Assembly: GCA_003344405.1 (NCBI GenBank)
Contig: NOWV01000141.1
Location: 62,001 to 126,000, forward strand
Direction: 5' to 3'
Length of the DNA: 64,000 bases
Origin: Trichoplax sp. H2
Lineage: Eukaryota > Placozoa > Uniplacotomia > Trichoplacea
Positions 1-14,229 of the stretch are shown one piece after another; position 1 is the first letter of the stretch; every line of letters starts with the position of its first letter. The notes below the pieces were generated by a model that was not told the origin of the DNA, did not search any database, and was given only the letters and a program-made list of their open reading frames with translations. Position numbers and translations under genes: made by a program.

Positions 1-2344
1 TGCTTGTTGGTACATTGAATTTCAGTGTAAACTTAAAAACTGTAATTATTACTGAATTGAAAAGATTTGACACGAATCCAAATCCTTGACAATTCAATCC
101 ACCTTCAAATTTTAAATGGTATCATTATACAAATAGTTTCTAAACAAAGTAAAGTGCATGCATTTTTTATTACGATGAGTGATACTATAATTATTTTATT
201 GAAAAGTTAAAAAATCGGCACGCGCACAGCTTATCCGTTACATAGGCACATTTATCATTCCTGAATTTGATCGCCCAACTACGTACGATACTGTGTTGTG
301 CAATACGACAAATTTGCGCTAAATCAATAAGATGTGATAAAAGCCTCTATGTTCTAGAAAAAGATTAATGTTTCGACATTGCGGGATGCTAATCAACAGG
401 ACACTGGTGGTTGTAATTGTATAATATAGGCAGTACTGTACATATTAATTGTAGCCATAATAATAATAATTCAAATTATTTCATTTCGTGTGGCATGTAG
501 TTACAGTATTGTATTGCCAGTCTAGATTCAATTTTAACGTCGTGAATCTTAATTCTTCAGCTGTGAAACACCTGAGTACTGTGTGAGTGGATTGAACAAT
601 AATTATAGAATCATTATATGATCAAAAAGGGAAAAGAGTCATTGCATCATTGGCATTCGTCCAACTTGTATGGTAATAATACAGTGTATAAAAGACACCC
701 ACAGTAATAATCAGAATCAAAATACTTTCTTGCCACCATCATTTGTATTGTTAATCGCTTGTTTTCATGTAATAATAACATGGTAGTTAGCGTACTTCTA
801 GGTATGTAGTAACATATTGAATATCGATTTAGAATCCAAAATTAGAATCAAACTATTGCAGTAATACCGGTCGGTGTCTGGTGTCGTCGTGGCGTAATCG
901 TATGCACTCAACTTGTGAACTAACCCGAAACCTAACTAGTGTCCATAGTACTGGTACAACCTGCAGTAATACATCAGTATCTATATAGAATGAATGTCCA
1001 AAATTCAATCGTTTTCCTTCATGATAGAAATTTGTACCGATCTACAACATCTTTGAAAGAATAAATTTTCTAGTAGTATCAAAAGACCATGAGTGACTTA
1101 TATCACAGTAGTGGATTATTTTTGAAATCCAGGCCTAGAGAGGATTCTACATTATCGTTGATGTTATTAAAATATACTCCTCCTCGAACTAGTCATCAGT
1201 TTCCTTGTCTGTATTCATTTAAAACTTTTATGGCTATTCTACCCTCAGACGGAGTCTAGTCGATGCATAGAACTGGCAGACTTTTCATCGTTGGCCACCA
1301 TTGAAAGCAAGATTAGAATTTGATGGAAAAAATGGACTAAATGCATATGCTTGTTGATCCCATCGAGGGTAGACAACACTGGGCTATAAATGGTAGTACA
1401 GTATCGTATTTTGCAGCATGACGGGCTAAAGGCGATCTGACTACGACACCAAATCAGGACTAAAATTGATGACAACAAAATAGATATGCACGATTGTAAA
1501 CTTGCATTTCCTTTATCCAAAAAGACATGGAAAAGGAATAACCAAATAGTGATTGAAATTATTGGCCATGTATTGGATAGTGATCGCGATCTCTTTTTAT
1601 AAATTGATAATCAAAATAGTCACTCCTACTCCGTCACGAGTTATCGTATGCATCATTGGAATGTGAAGATCGCGGCGCACATGCTGGCACCGAGGTGGCT
1701 ATGTGCAAAACACCGGTTGTCAACGAGTGCTCCAGTCTATTACTCAAACTGATATCGATTGGAAGCAGGTAAGCGAATGGTGTTCCACATCGTGTTGTAT
1801 GACTCATTCTACCCTTGATTGATCTCTATTGATCAACTCATTTTACTATCATGATTTCTTGCCTTTTAGTAAGCTTATCGTAGTAAGTGTCGCATCATCC
1901 TACTGTACATACAGTCATAACGTTTTAAATAATTCAATCGCGATGATAATGATGATGAAAGTGGTGCCGGCGATGAGACCCATTTGGTCACGATGACACT
2001 CCACTTTCTAGATCAATGAATGAAGAAGGACAACTGGACCCATGAAAAAGTAGAAATGATTGAATACCTTTGTTATTTCGACGTCTCGGCATATTGCTTC
2101 ATGAGTTGGGTAATTGTAATTGCGGGCTTGAGCTTGATAGCAATAATGATGCTGGCAAAGGATGCAAGAAAGTGAACACGTTTAGTGTTAATGAGATGCT
2201 TTTACTTTACTTTCTAACGATGCAGTCGGCTTTCCTGACCGAAGAAAACCGAGCGGAGTGCAACTGCCCAGTTTGACTGCACTTGCGGCCGTGTTCGATA
2301 CTGTAACGTGACAGTGTGATCGAGCAATCACGTGCTGTTAATTG
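1..2344. other. No supported gene, left edge
   Basis: AT-rich sequence. Reading frames here are short, lack recognisable domains and are not bounded by convincing splice sites in a consistent phase. I see no RNA gene and no tandem array. It may be intergenic or the intron of a gene outside the window. Confidence 0.5.
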
Positions 2345-3203
2345 GGAATGGTTCGCCATCAGTACAGTACTTCGAGAATGTACAGTATCTGTACTGTAGA
2401 GTACAGATACTGTACAGTAAATGAATGTCTTCGCCATTGATGATAGAAAATTAGAAATACAGTACTGTACACTACAGTACATCGAGAATGTACAGTATCT
2501 GTACTGTACTGTAGAGTACAGATACTGTACAGTACAGTAAATGAATGTCTTCGCCATTGATGATAGAAAATTAGAAATACAGTACTGCACACTACAGTAC
2601 ATACTGTAGTCAATCAAAGTTCGTTTCTTGATTTGCTATACAGTGCAGTATGTACAGAGATCAAGTTCTGGAGCCAGTACTGCCTTTTAACTTGCAACAT
2701 ACTGTACTGTACTTAGTACTGTACTGTACGTACTGCACAGCGAAAGACCTTACAGTATACAGTGTACAGTACAGTACAGAGATCAAGTTCTGGAGTCTGT
2801 ACCGTACAGTACAGTACATGTACTGTAAGTTGCAAGATACTGTACTGTACTGTACAGTATACTCATTACTGCCACAGCGAAAGACCTAAGGGAAAAAATA
2901 GTCAGTGATCTCTCGATCAAACATGTAAGCACTACTGATCTGTTTTATTACACGGAACATCAGCCATTTCCCCATCCGTCTCTCATGCTCTAGTATTGTA
3001 GTCAAAAAACCATCTTTGTACATCGTTATCAGTATGCAGTTGCTACGATAGGAGAAAAACCTCTTGTACTGTACACTGTCATTTAGTGTACTGTACAAGT
3101 GTACAGTATACAGTACTGTGGCATACAGTAGGCGCTACTTTTCACTCAAACCTGTACTGTACGGTGTACAGTACTGTACTCAAGAATTGGGTCAATTATT
3201 ATA

Positions 3204-3247
<44 letters not shown>

Positions 3248-3330
3248 CTCAAGAAGTTGGATAGACGATTGTACTGTACTGGACAGTATTTTGACCTCTA
3301 TCCTATAGTGGACAGTACTGTAGCCTCCAA
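2345..3330. repeat. Dense GTACTGTAC/GTACAGTAC palindrome block
   Basis: The block is built from overlapping copies of the self-complementary word GTACTGTACAGTAC and shortened forms. Two tandem units of about 111 bases start at 2371 and 2482; each joins a palindromic part to a unique spacer around ATGAATGTCTTCGCCATTG. More palindromes follow at 2700-2870 and 3065-3180. Reading frames across the block are rich in Tyr, Cys, Thr, Val and Gln on both strands, which is the translation of the palindrome and not a protein. Related islands occur near 4200, 30180, 32790, 33900, 35095, 40610, 48310 and 61210. Function is unknown. Confidence 0.85.
3198..3247. repeat. (TTA)n microsatellite
   Basis: An almost perfect run of TTA triplets lies inside the palindrome block, about 380 bases before the P450 start codon. 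It produces artificial poly-Tyr and poly-Ile reading frames. Confidence 0.95.
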
Positions 3331-3624
3331 GGCAAGCAGAATACATAAACAAATTAACAATCATCTCGGATGCAACACAGGTAGCAGAGATGGAGGTTAA
3401 GCTAGGCCATGTTAACTAAATGCATTGAGTAATTATTGCCTTGGAAACGCTTTATCAAAACGACGAATCGCTCAACATCTCGCTTACTAAAGCCTTTCTT
3501 CAGTGATTTCTCCTCTCACTTAACCTCTACAGTAGTATTGTGTATTGGCTTGTGTGTTTCATTGGATTGTTTACATCCAACATTAAGCATCATTGGACGT
3601 TGGCCAAGTTGCTCGTTAACGATC

Positions 3625-6542
3625 ATGCTTCTTCGAGTAGCTCGTCGTAGCCAAACTACTGCTTTATCTTCATGCCATTTCTATACTACTGCAACCACTT
3701 CGACAACTGCTGAAAGCGTGGATAGCCAACAAACGGATGAATATGCCAATGCTAAACCATTCAGTGAAATACCTGGTCATCGAGGAATCCCAGGCTTTGG
3801 GTCGCTATGGATATACCTCAAAAATGATCGCTTTTATTTGCAGAGACCACATCTCTTAATGTTAGACAGTAAAGAAAGGTTTGGATCAATCTATAAAGAA
3901 GCCATCGGATCAACGCATTATGTCATGGTTACCAAACCGGAAGATGTCGCAAAAGTCTTTAAAGTAGAAGGCAAATACCCTAGCCGAGGTCCAGTTTATC
4001 CATGGATCATTTACCGACAGCAGCGAAAGAAAGCAAAAGGAATTCTTATCGGGTAGCAATACAAAATAGAGATGATGCAACCTTATACGAAGTTATGCTA
4101 CACACTAAATTTCATCATCAAAGGATGATCTACTGCAGTACTCTAACTTAGTTTTAGGGATGCAATAGAGTTAGCAATAAATCTGAAGAAATCCTAACTT
4201 ATACTGTACACTGCACAATCACGTATAGTACAAATACAACTGCATAATATTGATTAGTACTAACTACCTGTAATCTGCAGTCGATGACAAACAATGAAAA
4301 GGCACAACGACAATGCTGTACAGTAAGCTTACTGCTAGACCAATTCTTGAACGATCGTTTATACTAGGGAATAAATACAGACGAGCTAATCTACAGCTAT
4401 AAGCTTATGTTTTTTCTTCTTTTCCAAATGGGTACATTAATTGCAATTTTCTAGCGTTTACACTCAGTTAAAAGTTAGCTATTATAATATCGTATGATAG
4501 TTCAAGGTAACAAATAAGATATTACAATAATAGTAGCTTAATTACATAATCACATTCACATGAAATACTCATATACTGTACCTTGATATCATTTAGTGAA
4601 GGCGAAGAATGGCGTAAATCTCGAAGTGTTATAGATAAGAAATTACTGAGGCTCAAAGATGTTAGTCGCTATAGTGGCAGAATGAATGATGTCGATACTA
4701 GTTTTATTAATTTAATTAAAACGGAATGGACTGGAGATCATGCTACTGGAGAAATGAGCAATATTAGAAATTATTTATTCAAGTGGTCTTTCGAAAGTAA
4801 GTATAGTATATTGCCTACGGTAGATAGTTTCCTGGCTAAGTCGTTAGCTCTCAACTCTAGTCCATAACTAGAAATGTTAATATCAATGAAAGGGATTCAA
4901 ATAGCCAATTAAAAATATTGCACTTTACAGTTTGGTGTGTTTAGTAAGTTGATGCAATCTTCTACAATTTCATGCTCTTTGGTTATTTTTTCAAGCTATC
5001 AATACTGTTTTATTCAGTAAAAGTCTTGGTGCATTCAATGATCCTCCGACACCGATTGCCGCCATTTTCTACAATAATGTTCTAAAAATGTTGAATGCAA
5101 CCAATGAACTCTTATTCTATCCACCTTATTATAAATACATAAAGACTAAATATTGGAAACAATATTGTGGTTATTGGGATACTTTATTCGAGGTTGGTGG
5201 CCAGCTAATTAACGAGGCACGCCAGGCATTGAATAATGGAAAAGGAATTGATATCGACAGGACCACTAGTCCAAGTCGTCTCAATGATTTGGAATTTTTA
5301 CCGTACATTTTACTTCGTGGAGAATTAACTGATGAAGAAATTGCTAGTAACCTGATAGAACTCATGACGGCAGCTGTAGATACCGTAAGTCTTATAATAC
5401 CAATATACGTGGTATTGGTATGTCGTACTACACTAGATGAGAATAGATTAGGATTTATTTGCGATAACCCTTGACAAAATTCTATAAGGATAAGATAAAA
5501 ATTACATAATTTGCGATCTGTAGATTCCTGATTTATGGTTGAACATATCATACTTATAATCAATGAAGATAGGATATATACAGTACAATAACAGTATCAT
5601 TTACCTCATGTTTCCATTTTTCTAGTCAGCTAACACAGTATTATGGGCGTTTTATGTACTGGGGAAACATAAAAACATACAAGAACGAATTTATGAAGAA
5701 ATTCAAAGTAACGTGAAGAAGGGTGAACAACCAGACTTTCAAGCGATTCAAAATATGCCATATTTAAGAGGACTAATAAAGGAAGTTCAGAGGTTGTATG
5801 TCTTCATTTATAATTTGCAGATTTAAGAAGTATTTCTAACTAAAATTCTTTTAGAATATATCCTGTAGTAATCTTCACCGCTCGGGAACTACAACAGAAC
5901 CTTGTATTAAGTGGATATCAAGTTCCAGCTAACGTATGCTCTATTACACTTGTCAATATTTGCTCCTTTATAGTATTCTCCGTATAGCTTGATAGCTAGC
6001 ATAAAATTTACAACTGTAAATTCTTGCATTATAGAGAAGATAGTAGCATTCATTAGTTAGAAGTAATACATATTCCAACGACATGATTATAATTATCATT
6101 TGTAGACACTAGTTTCTGTTGGACACTATACGATGTCTTTTGATGAAACAATCTATGAAGAACCCAATAAAATTAAGCCCGAAAGATGGATCCGATCAGT
6201 TTCTAACCGTCAGACCAACTCATTCAACTATATTCCATTTGGCTTCGGGCCACGAATGTGTATAGGACGTCGAATTGCGGAACTTGAAATGCAAATTTTG
6301 GTTGCAAGGGTAATATCTTGTTTACTATCGGCTAAAACTGCTCTACTGAAAAATTTCAAATCTCTGATATTCATAACTTTGCGATAGTTTATACTGATAA
6401 CGGCATTAATGCAATATTTATACAGATGGTGTCAGAATTTGAAATCGAATGCTTAAATAAAGTAGAAGTGGGAATGATAAACAAGTTTATTGCTACACCA
6501 GACACGAACATAGAACTAAAACTAAGCGTCCGAAATCGTTAA
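3625..6542 (+). CDS. Mitochondrial-clan cytochrome P450, 7 exons
   Basis: Haem-thiolate monooxygenase, by clan expected on the inner mitochondrial membrane with electrons from adrenodoxin; substrate unknown. Exons: 3625-4052, 4597-4796, 4996-5384, 5626-5792, 5855-5933, 6106-6309, 6426-6542; phases agree and give 527 residues, the usual length. The ATG at 3625 starts a basic, Ser/Thr-rich leader (MLLRVARRSQTT) typical of mitochondrial import; the frame is open upstream but has no Met. Visible motifs: PGHRGIPGFG after the leader, GEEWRKSR, I-helix AAVDTS (336-340; the usual Gly is Ala), ExxR at 392-395 split by an intron, PERW at 446-449, and the haem loop FGFGPRMCIGRR with Cys473. FGFGPRMCIGRRIAELEMQ is characteristic of the CYP11/24/27 clan. 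Resembles CYP27/CYP24 types, but I cannot name the subfamily. Confidence 0.93.
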
Positions 6543-6642
6543 CTCATTTTAGCGCTGATCAAAAAATTTTAGTTTCGATAGCATACGCGTATATTGATTA
6601 TCCATATTTATTGTTATAGACTCTATAGAGTATAGGATGTAA

Positions 6643-6648
6643 AATAAA
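6643..6648 (+). terminator. Likely polyadenylation signal of the P450 gene
   Basis: AATAAA lies about 100 bases after the P450 stop codon, in AT-rich sequence. Confidence 0.5.
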
Positions 6649-6649
6649 T

Positions 6650-7616
6650 ATTATTGATGCTAATTCAAATATGCGTACATGGCGTTATATTGCTATACGT
6701 GCATGTTTAATACAGTTCGATTTTAATAATTCGTTTCAAATACTCAAAATTGTACTTGAATATTGTTATTTATAAAAAATTAAATTCAGCTACTCGTAGA
6801 AATGTTTTTTATCGCATTAGCATATTACCTTCCATTTTCTTTCTTTCTAATCTATATGTATATGAACAGAATGTTAGTTCAAGGTTGAATGTAATTATAG
6901 TTTCGCTGGATTTATCTACTTGTAATTTTCTATATCCATGGTATTATACAAGTACAGCCAGTATATACTTTTAGTCACACCCTACCTAGATCTAGAGAAC
7001 ATAGAAACTATCGCATTTAATTGGAACGATCAAAAACTGTTACAAAATCCTTCGTATCGCTGTCCTAAATAGCTGAAGATAAAATAAAATTACTTTCCTA
7101 CGTTCTACTAACGTTACGTATCCTTACGCTATGATATTAAAATCTAAATCTTGTTATAGTGACTAAAAGCTGCTTAAGAGAGCTATCTCTTTACTAATTT
7201 TGGCATATTGCGAGAATCATTCAGTGGAAGAAATTCAAATAAACGTACATTTATTATGTGGGTTTCATGCCCTTTATTGAATTACATAGGATATAGATGT
7301 TTATAGCGAAAGCAAATGTCAGATCAAATAAATTTCGGTCATTAAAAATATCAATAGTTTAGATAGAATTTTTATTAAGTGCATGAAAGAGCTTCGTTTA
7401 TTTTTGCTTATTTTAATAATAAGCATTAATCAGTTAAGTCTAAAACATATATATTTACCGATATAATATGGATGCACAGCAATAACCAAATGAATAGCTA
7501 CAAATGAAAACAAGCAAATGTGTATATATACAATTTGCTAAAAATTGCAATCTTTCAGATTGATCATACAGTAGTAGTGGCTTTCGGTAACGATAATTAA
7601 ATTTTTCAGTAATCAC
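6650..7616. other. Intergenic, convergent gene ends
   Basis: AT-rich interval between the 3' end of the P450 (+) and the 3' end of the armadillo-like gene (-). It has TTTATT at about 7398, a possible minus-strand poly(A) signal. I see no gene. Confidence 0.5.
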
Positions 7617-10600
7617 TTAATATGATGCTAAATTTTGCACACTATTACGACTTGGTAAATGTTGTGTGCCATGAAGACTGGGTAAATTTTGTAAGCTAAG
7701 GTTTTTCGGTAAATTTGCTGAACTATTATGAATTGATAAGTTTTGAAAATGAGTAGAAAATAGATCAAGTAAACTTTTAATACGACATTTTGCTTCTTCA
7801 AACTTGTCCCCACGTATACGGTTGATAATGAAATCTAGTTTCTTCATTCCTAAATCGATGTTCAAGTTGTAATACTTTTAAAATCTATCCATTAATAGAT
7901 ATAAATTTACATATACATTCAGACTATACTACTTTATTAACTGTGAATGGTCCCATCTCAATTATAGTAAATTGTTTATATGCACGTGCTAATTTATAAT
8001 TTTACGTCTCAAACCGTTGATTTCTTCAAGTTGATTATGTATAATTTGTAAATCAGAACTTTCATCAATCGCCTAAAAAAATTAATTACGTCATATTAGA
8101 AAATGATTAGTCTAAAAAGGATAGGGTAATACTGGAAGAAATATCAAGATTAGATAGTATTGTTGCGATATACTTAAACATTATAATTATAGAAAAAGTC
8201 TTTTCATTTTACTATCATTATTTAATCTTGCGTACCTGAAAGAGTTTAAGAGCTCCAAGTGCACATTCCTCCAACTCCTAAATTGTACCATTTTATATTA
8301 ATAATAGATTAGGGTGATATAATTAAATTCAGGTGGAGAGTTCTGCTGTACGAATTTATCAATAAGCAAAGGCTGATTTATTATCATATTTTAAACACAT
8401 AACATTATTAAAATATTTCTTACCACTCTCGATTGATACTTCTCTCTTATTTGGTTGCAAAACAAAATAATAGCACCCTTTCGTGCTAAAAATAGTTTCT
8501 ATAATTTGACGAATATGCAACGAAATTTTCTAGTTAACATCATATATTAATATCATATGTCATTATTGCTAGGTATGCCCTGAGATTGATATACAAAATT
8601 GGGGCATTAGTAATTAAAAAATAATCCTACAAATCAATGATTTGATTAATATTCGGTAATTCTCTACCTGTTCTTTACTCCCGTGTACAGCGTATTCTGA
8701 AAAAATCTGACGTGCGGCATTTGCGGGAAATTTACCAAATAATTTGTCGCCCTTAATCAAGAAGAATTGAAAAGGCTTATTACTTTTGATCTTACAGTCT
8801 CTTTAAGTTACTAAAGCAGTTATGACCAAAAGCGATTATAGTCGCGCTCGACAAAGCTTCTGTCAAGAATGCTTCCATCAAAGCGCGTAGAATATTGTCG
8901 TACAGTTGTATAATTAGATATTGTATTCCATAAAATAAAATTGAGAGATTAATACCTTTACAGTTAATTCAATGATTCTGGTGATAATTCCACAATCAAT
9001 TAAATCCTGTATCAGAAATAAAGGAGCAGAAAATTATGACATGACGTGAAAGCTTTCGCTTTTGATATCCCATACAAGAATAATTATTGCAATAGACCGA
9101 AATACGTGTGATCACCACTGTAAGAAATTTCTAAGTCCTATAATTCTACCTGTCGATATTCGCTTGCTGCAATAGCTTTTAGAAGCGATGAGGTTGTCTA
9201 AATATTGATTGATATTGTAATTATTTATTAGCTTAATTTTTAGCTGCAAGCAGTCAGTTTTAAATTATTCTAAACTTAATTTGAATAGATTATGATGTAC
9301 CCATGAAAATGCCTTATCGGAATCTTCGAAAAATTTCGGTTTTATATATCGAACAATACCATAATCGATTACCGTCTATACATATATGCATAGAAGCAAA
9401 AATAAGATATAATTATGTAGCCAGCATTCGGTTGGTTAATGTTACAAGTAGTTCACTCTCTTTTCTTGATAATAAGTACGGCCACTTACCTTAATTCTTC
9501 TTTTACGTTCTTCTAAAGAAATGCCTTGCAATGGACCATTAATTAAGCTAGAAATTGTCATTAAAGCAGCTTCCTATTAGAAATATTCAGAAGAAATGGT
9601 TAGCAGACCCACCTACTACAGAGGATTATTATCCATTTTATATTGTGGCTCTAGATATGTTTAATTTACCCTTAACGATTCACATGGAGATTCTGTCATG
9701 GAAATAACATGCATAATAAAAGTACTATCAAAAATCATCTTATAAAAGATGTTATAGAAAGGAATGAGGCATTAGTATCTGGCAAATAAGATAATATCAA
9801 TAATCAATTGGATTGTTAGTGCTGGTAAAGATATGGTATATGCTATCCTAATGGCTTAAGAATAGCATTAAGTTGATGTAGACAGAAGATTATTATAGTA
9901 TTCTGAGGCCTAGTATAGATTACCTTTTCAATCGCACTATCTGCATAAGCAATATTGCTGTAATGGTCGATTATGATACACAAGTTGTGTACAGTCTGAA
10001 ACAAACGAATTATTAGATCATTTACTATGTCATAAAGTTATAATTATTGTTGCCAATATCACTACTAGTTTTAAATATTAGTCTTACTAATAGCATATTT
10101 GAGGGTCTAAACGGAATGTAACGTTATCTACTTTTACCATAATTGATTTAAAAAACGGGTACCGATAATGATAGTTGTAAAACTAATTGTTTATCTACTT
10201 ATCTACCTGAGTGCTTGAGCACCATAACAGTTCTCGAAGGAGAGGAATCATCTATGATGATTACATATGATGAGCGTATTATAATCGAAACAGAACAGTA
10301 TAATTATAGGCTTAATACCGTCTTTAAACCTTTAATTTATTGTACATCGATTATATCGTAATGAACTTAGAAATTTACTTCGACATAATAGTGTCCTTAC
10401 TTACCTCTAGCACAAATTTTTTGGTTAATCTTCTAGTTTTCATATTAATATGTCTTACCATAGAGCTTATTATATCTAGCAGTGGTAACTACATAAAAGA
10501 ACAGTTTGGTTTATAGCTGTATCGTAGCTAACATTTCATATCATCAACTGCTTTAAACGATTTAGATTGAATTATCATTTTCCTTTTATGGGTAAATAAT

Positions 10601-11216
10601 GTCTTTACTGCACAAATTTTAGCTTTCAGTGACGCAAATTAGACAAAACATATAGTTATTAATTGTTAACTACTGAAATATTCATTTGTAAAAAATTGAC
10701 AACTATAAAAAAGTAACAGTAAATTTTAAGGAATGATTCATACAAACAAGACAAAAAAACTTATTGATTTTGTTCCTAATAGCTAGACAGCAAGAAAACG
10801 CCTTAAAAATTTCGATATTATTGATGAACTCACATTATGATTGTGAAAGAAGATTATGTTGATCAGTTTTCTTAATAAACTGTTATCGTGAATATAGACA
10901 TCATATGATATGGATTCAATAGCGCTGCAGACAGAAGTAACCACTTCTAGAGATGGAGAAGAGAGCAACTCTACCGCAATAGACATCCCATCTAAAGTCG
11001 AAGAGACAATTTGTTATGTTCTCGTTATATATAGCAATGGATTATCTTAAATTGATATTGACCGGTTAATTTACGAGTAGATAGAATTAACAGCACTTTA
11101 GGAAAACAAATATCTAATAAACAAAATCATTACCTGCATTTTTGAAGGCTATTCTTTCTTGTCTTATTACAGGTTTAATCATGAGGAATACCTCACACTG
11201 AATCTCGAAATTACAA
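7617..11216 (-). CDS. Armadillo-like repeat protein, 3' part (15 exons)
   Basis: Not assigned to a named family. Exons in transcript order: 11134-11216, 10834-10991, 10459-10488, 10405-10432, 10207-10232, 9924-9995, 9670-9738, 9490-9573, 9150-9197, 8956-9006, 8679-8751, 8424-8485, 8236-8277, 8006-8072, 7617-7849. Phases join without a stop for 374 residues, strong evidence for a real gene. The translation has the amphipathic Leu/Ile-rich helices of ARM/HEAT solenoids (e.g. IAVELLSSPSLEVVTSVCS, DLIDCGIITRIIELTVK, ELEECALGALKLFQ), then a charged helix and a low-complexity tail rich in NLPSL-like repeats, ending QNLASY. A stretch at 8792-8855 could be another exon but its phase does not fit. Solenoids like this bind proteins; the partner is unknown. 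The 5' end is treated separately. Confidence 0.68.
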
Positions 11217-12040
11217 CTAACGCAAGAGATAGATTTAGGATAATGTTAGATAGCTTAATAAAATAGGACAGGATATTGGCTAAATGAGAATTTAACTATC
11301 CTATAGTTCACAATTATATCCCACAATTATTGATACCAATAAATATCATTATAAGGAGAAATAAGATAGTGTTTGCAATGAAAATCTATCATCATTTGAC
11401 TATCATTGAGATGGTTATACAGTATTATAACTTTATAATCGATCATGTATGCTTACTTATCAATCCGATGCATGCATTTTAGTAATTCTTCGATTAGTTG
11501 TGCTCTTTTAATTAAAATAATAACATTAGATATGGAGTTTAATATTATTTCAACTACAATTTTATTAAGGTAGTAGATATTTACTACGTTCCTATTTTAT
11601 CGAATTCTGATGCTAAAATTAGTAAAATGATAATCGTTAAGAAAATGATTTTAGATATTCGGACTACAGGTCGTATCTTTTACGTAACCCACTTAGAAAT
11701 TATACCTACATTGTAGATATTATAATATTTTGAACAGATTGGATTTTTAAAATTATACAACTACAGCATCATTAAACTTACTAATTATGCTAAGCTCCAA
11801 TTCATATACAGTATGCTATAGATTTTTTTACAAATTACTACAGTATTCTAGTATAGAAAGGTATAAGATGAGAGTTATGAAAAGATATCAATACATCAGC
11901 CATAGGTTATGATTTAAACGTGACCTATATAATAAATGTCCTACCAAAATCCTTATTAAATTTATTATTGATGGCCATCAACAATGTGTGCATACTCATA
12001 CTTATCAATAGATGGAAATGATGTTATGATATAAATTTAC

Positions 12041-12082
12041 CTAAGTAGCTGGTCTTCGATTTCATCAGTTTCAATACTACGT
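12041..12082 (-). CDS. Candidate upstream exon of the armadillo-like gene
   Basis: A 42-base exon with acceptor ...TAATATAG and donor GTAAAT. In phase 2 it reads RSIETDEIEDQLL and joins in frame to the exon at 11134-11216. The identical exon recurs at 12716-12757 in the second copy flanking the assembly gap, so only one copy is probably real. Confidence 0.4.
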
Positions 12083-12263
12083 CTATATTACAGCCATGAC
12101 AGGAAATAGAATAGTGTAAATTTGCATAATATTCACATTTTAAAACATTTATATAACAGAAAAATATGAAATTTTCATAATTGTACATCTATACTCGTTC
12201 TTAATTGTATTATTTCCATCATTTGGCTACCTAACACATTGAACAGTGGCTAATAATGAATCG

Positions 12264-12283
12264 NNNNNNNNNNNNNNNNNNNN
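12264..12283. other. Assembly gap (20 N) with duplicated flanks
   Basis: Sequence 11424-12263 recurs nearly identically at 12284-12938; the second copy lacks about 185 bases. This is probably two allelic contig ends placed in tandem. Confidence 0.9.
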
Positions 12284-13169
12284 ATTATAACTTTATAATC
12301 GATCATGTATGCTTACTTATCAATCCGATGCATGCATTTTAGTAATTCTTCGATTAGTTGTGCTCTTTTAATTAAAATAATAACATTAGATATGGAGTTT
12401 AATATTATTTCAACTACAATTTTATTAAGGTAGTAGATATTTACTACGTTCCTATTTTATCGAATTCTGATGCTAAAATTAGTAAAATGACAATCGTTAA
12501 GAAAATGATTTTAGATATTCGGACTACAGGTCGTATCTTTTACGTAACCCACTTAGAAATTATACCTACATTGTAGATATTATAATATTTTTACGTGACC
12601 TATATAATAAATGTCCTACCAAAATCCTTATTAAATTTATTATTGATGGCCATCAACAATGTGTGCATACTCATACTTATCAATAGATGGAAATGATGTT
12701 ATGATATAAATTTACCTAAGTAGCTGGTCTTCGATTTCATCAGTTTCAATACTACGTCTATATTACAGCCACGACAGGAAATAGAATAGTGTAAATTTGC
12801 ATAATATTCACATTTTAAAACATTTATATAACAGAAAAATATGAAATTTTCATAATTGTACATCTATACTCGTTCTTAATTGTATTATTTCCATCATTTG
12901 GCTACCTAACACATTGAACAGTGGCTAATAATGAATCGAGGGAAAGCGGACTCTTTAAAATCTATAGGAGTTAGATTTTAAAAATTTAAATAATATGTAT
13001 AAGGTACTTATTAAATAATTAGTAGATACTAGATATAATTAATATCTCACAGCTAGCATAAGCTACCTAAATCGCTAACATCAATCATGATATTAAAATA
13101 CCGCAACAGTAAAACCGATTACTTATGGATAGATGTAGCAATTTTATTTAGCTATAGAAGTTGACTTAC

Positions 13170-13659
13170 TTTCAATAAGTTCTGGATCTGATGGGAAGAT
13201 ATAAGTCTGTCGGGTAAACCCAACGTTTTATTGGAAAGAAAGACTGAACGGATCTTTTGCTAGCAATATGACAAGTCATATGAAATAGAACAGCAATAAT
13301 TAATAACGGTATCTTCAATATATCAATAATTAATCGATTTGCTATCGAATCATAGCCTATCTTCAAATAATTTGACGTAATAGTTGGTGACAATAGTGAA
13401 ATTCTCATAAGATTGATCTAATAAAATTTTAATGCCATTATTCTTCATTTTTAGTAGGGTTGGACGTCATTCTACTATAGCTAAATTTTACAATTTTACG
13501 ATTTACATTAAGAGATAAATCTTTGGATTGATTTGTAGATTTTATTCCCTTAATGTCCGACTTCAATTTATCCTTATTCAAGCGATCAATCTCTTTTATA
13601 AGATTGGTAATAAGAGGTACTTCAATACTACAGTTGTACAAATAGGATAATCCGTCCAT
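13170..13659 (-). CDS. Candidate 5' exons of the armadillo-like gene
   Basis: Two possible exons. The first runs 13659 down to 13507, starts MDGLSYLYNCS and ends before GTAAAT in phase 0 (51 codons). The second runs 13259 down to 13170, has a pyrimidine-rich acceptor ...CATATTGCTAG and strong donor GTAAGT, and reads 30 codons ending SSHQIQNLLK. They join in frame, but the phase does not match the exon at 12041-12082 unless a tiny exon (for instance 8 bases near 13065) lies between. The 5' end is therefore unresolved. Confidence 0.38.
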
Positions 13660-13699
13660 TGAATGCGATAGAAGAACTTAATTTGACAATTTATAATGA

Positions 13700-14229
13700 T
13701 AGTTGCTCTGAAAGGAGTTCCCATTATGGTGAATTGGGATTACATGCCATTAATGGTTAAAGTATACAACTTAAATTTGCAAGCACTATAGAGATGGTAT
13801 TCTGATCTAACATGAGTTTTCTTCAAGAACGCATATTATCGCATAAGAGCTAAATGTTTAGGATTAACTTCTGTAATTTCGAGATGATATTCGGCAATTA
13901 GGCTTAATAAATAATGACCAGGAATTCACATAGAAAGATATCTACTCTAAAAGTGTAACTAAATACCGTAATACATAACGTTTTATTCAGGAAAGTAATG
14001 GAATACAATCTAGTTATTCTAAGCTCGATAACAGTGCCAAGCTTAAACTTGACTTATCGTCTATGGACAACCGATTATAATTTAAGTATGTAGAAAAAGT
14101 GTGTAATAACCATCACGAGATGATAAAATATCAAAGCTATCCATTTAGCATATGCATACTACAGCACATGGAAAGATAGAAATTGTGCGGACTACAATAG
14201 ACCTAGATGTACAGTTAACAGCAGGATTT
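13700..14229. other. No supported gene
   Basis: Non-coding AT-rich sequence upstream of the armadillo-like gene; it may contain its promoter, but no motif stands out. Confidence 0.4.
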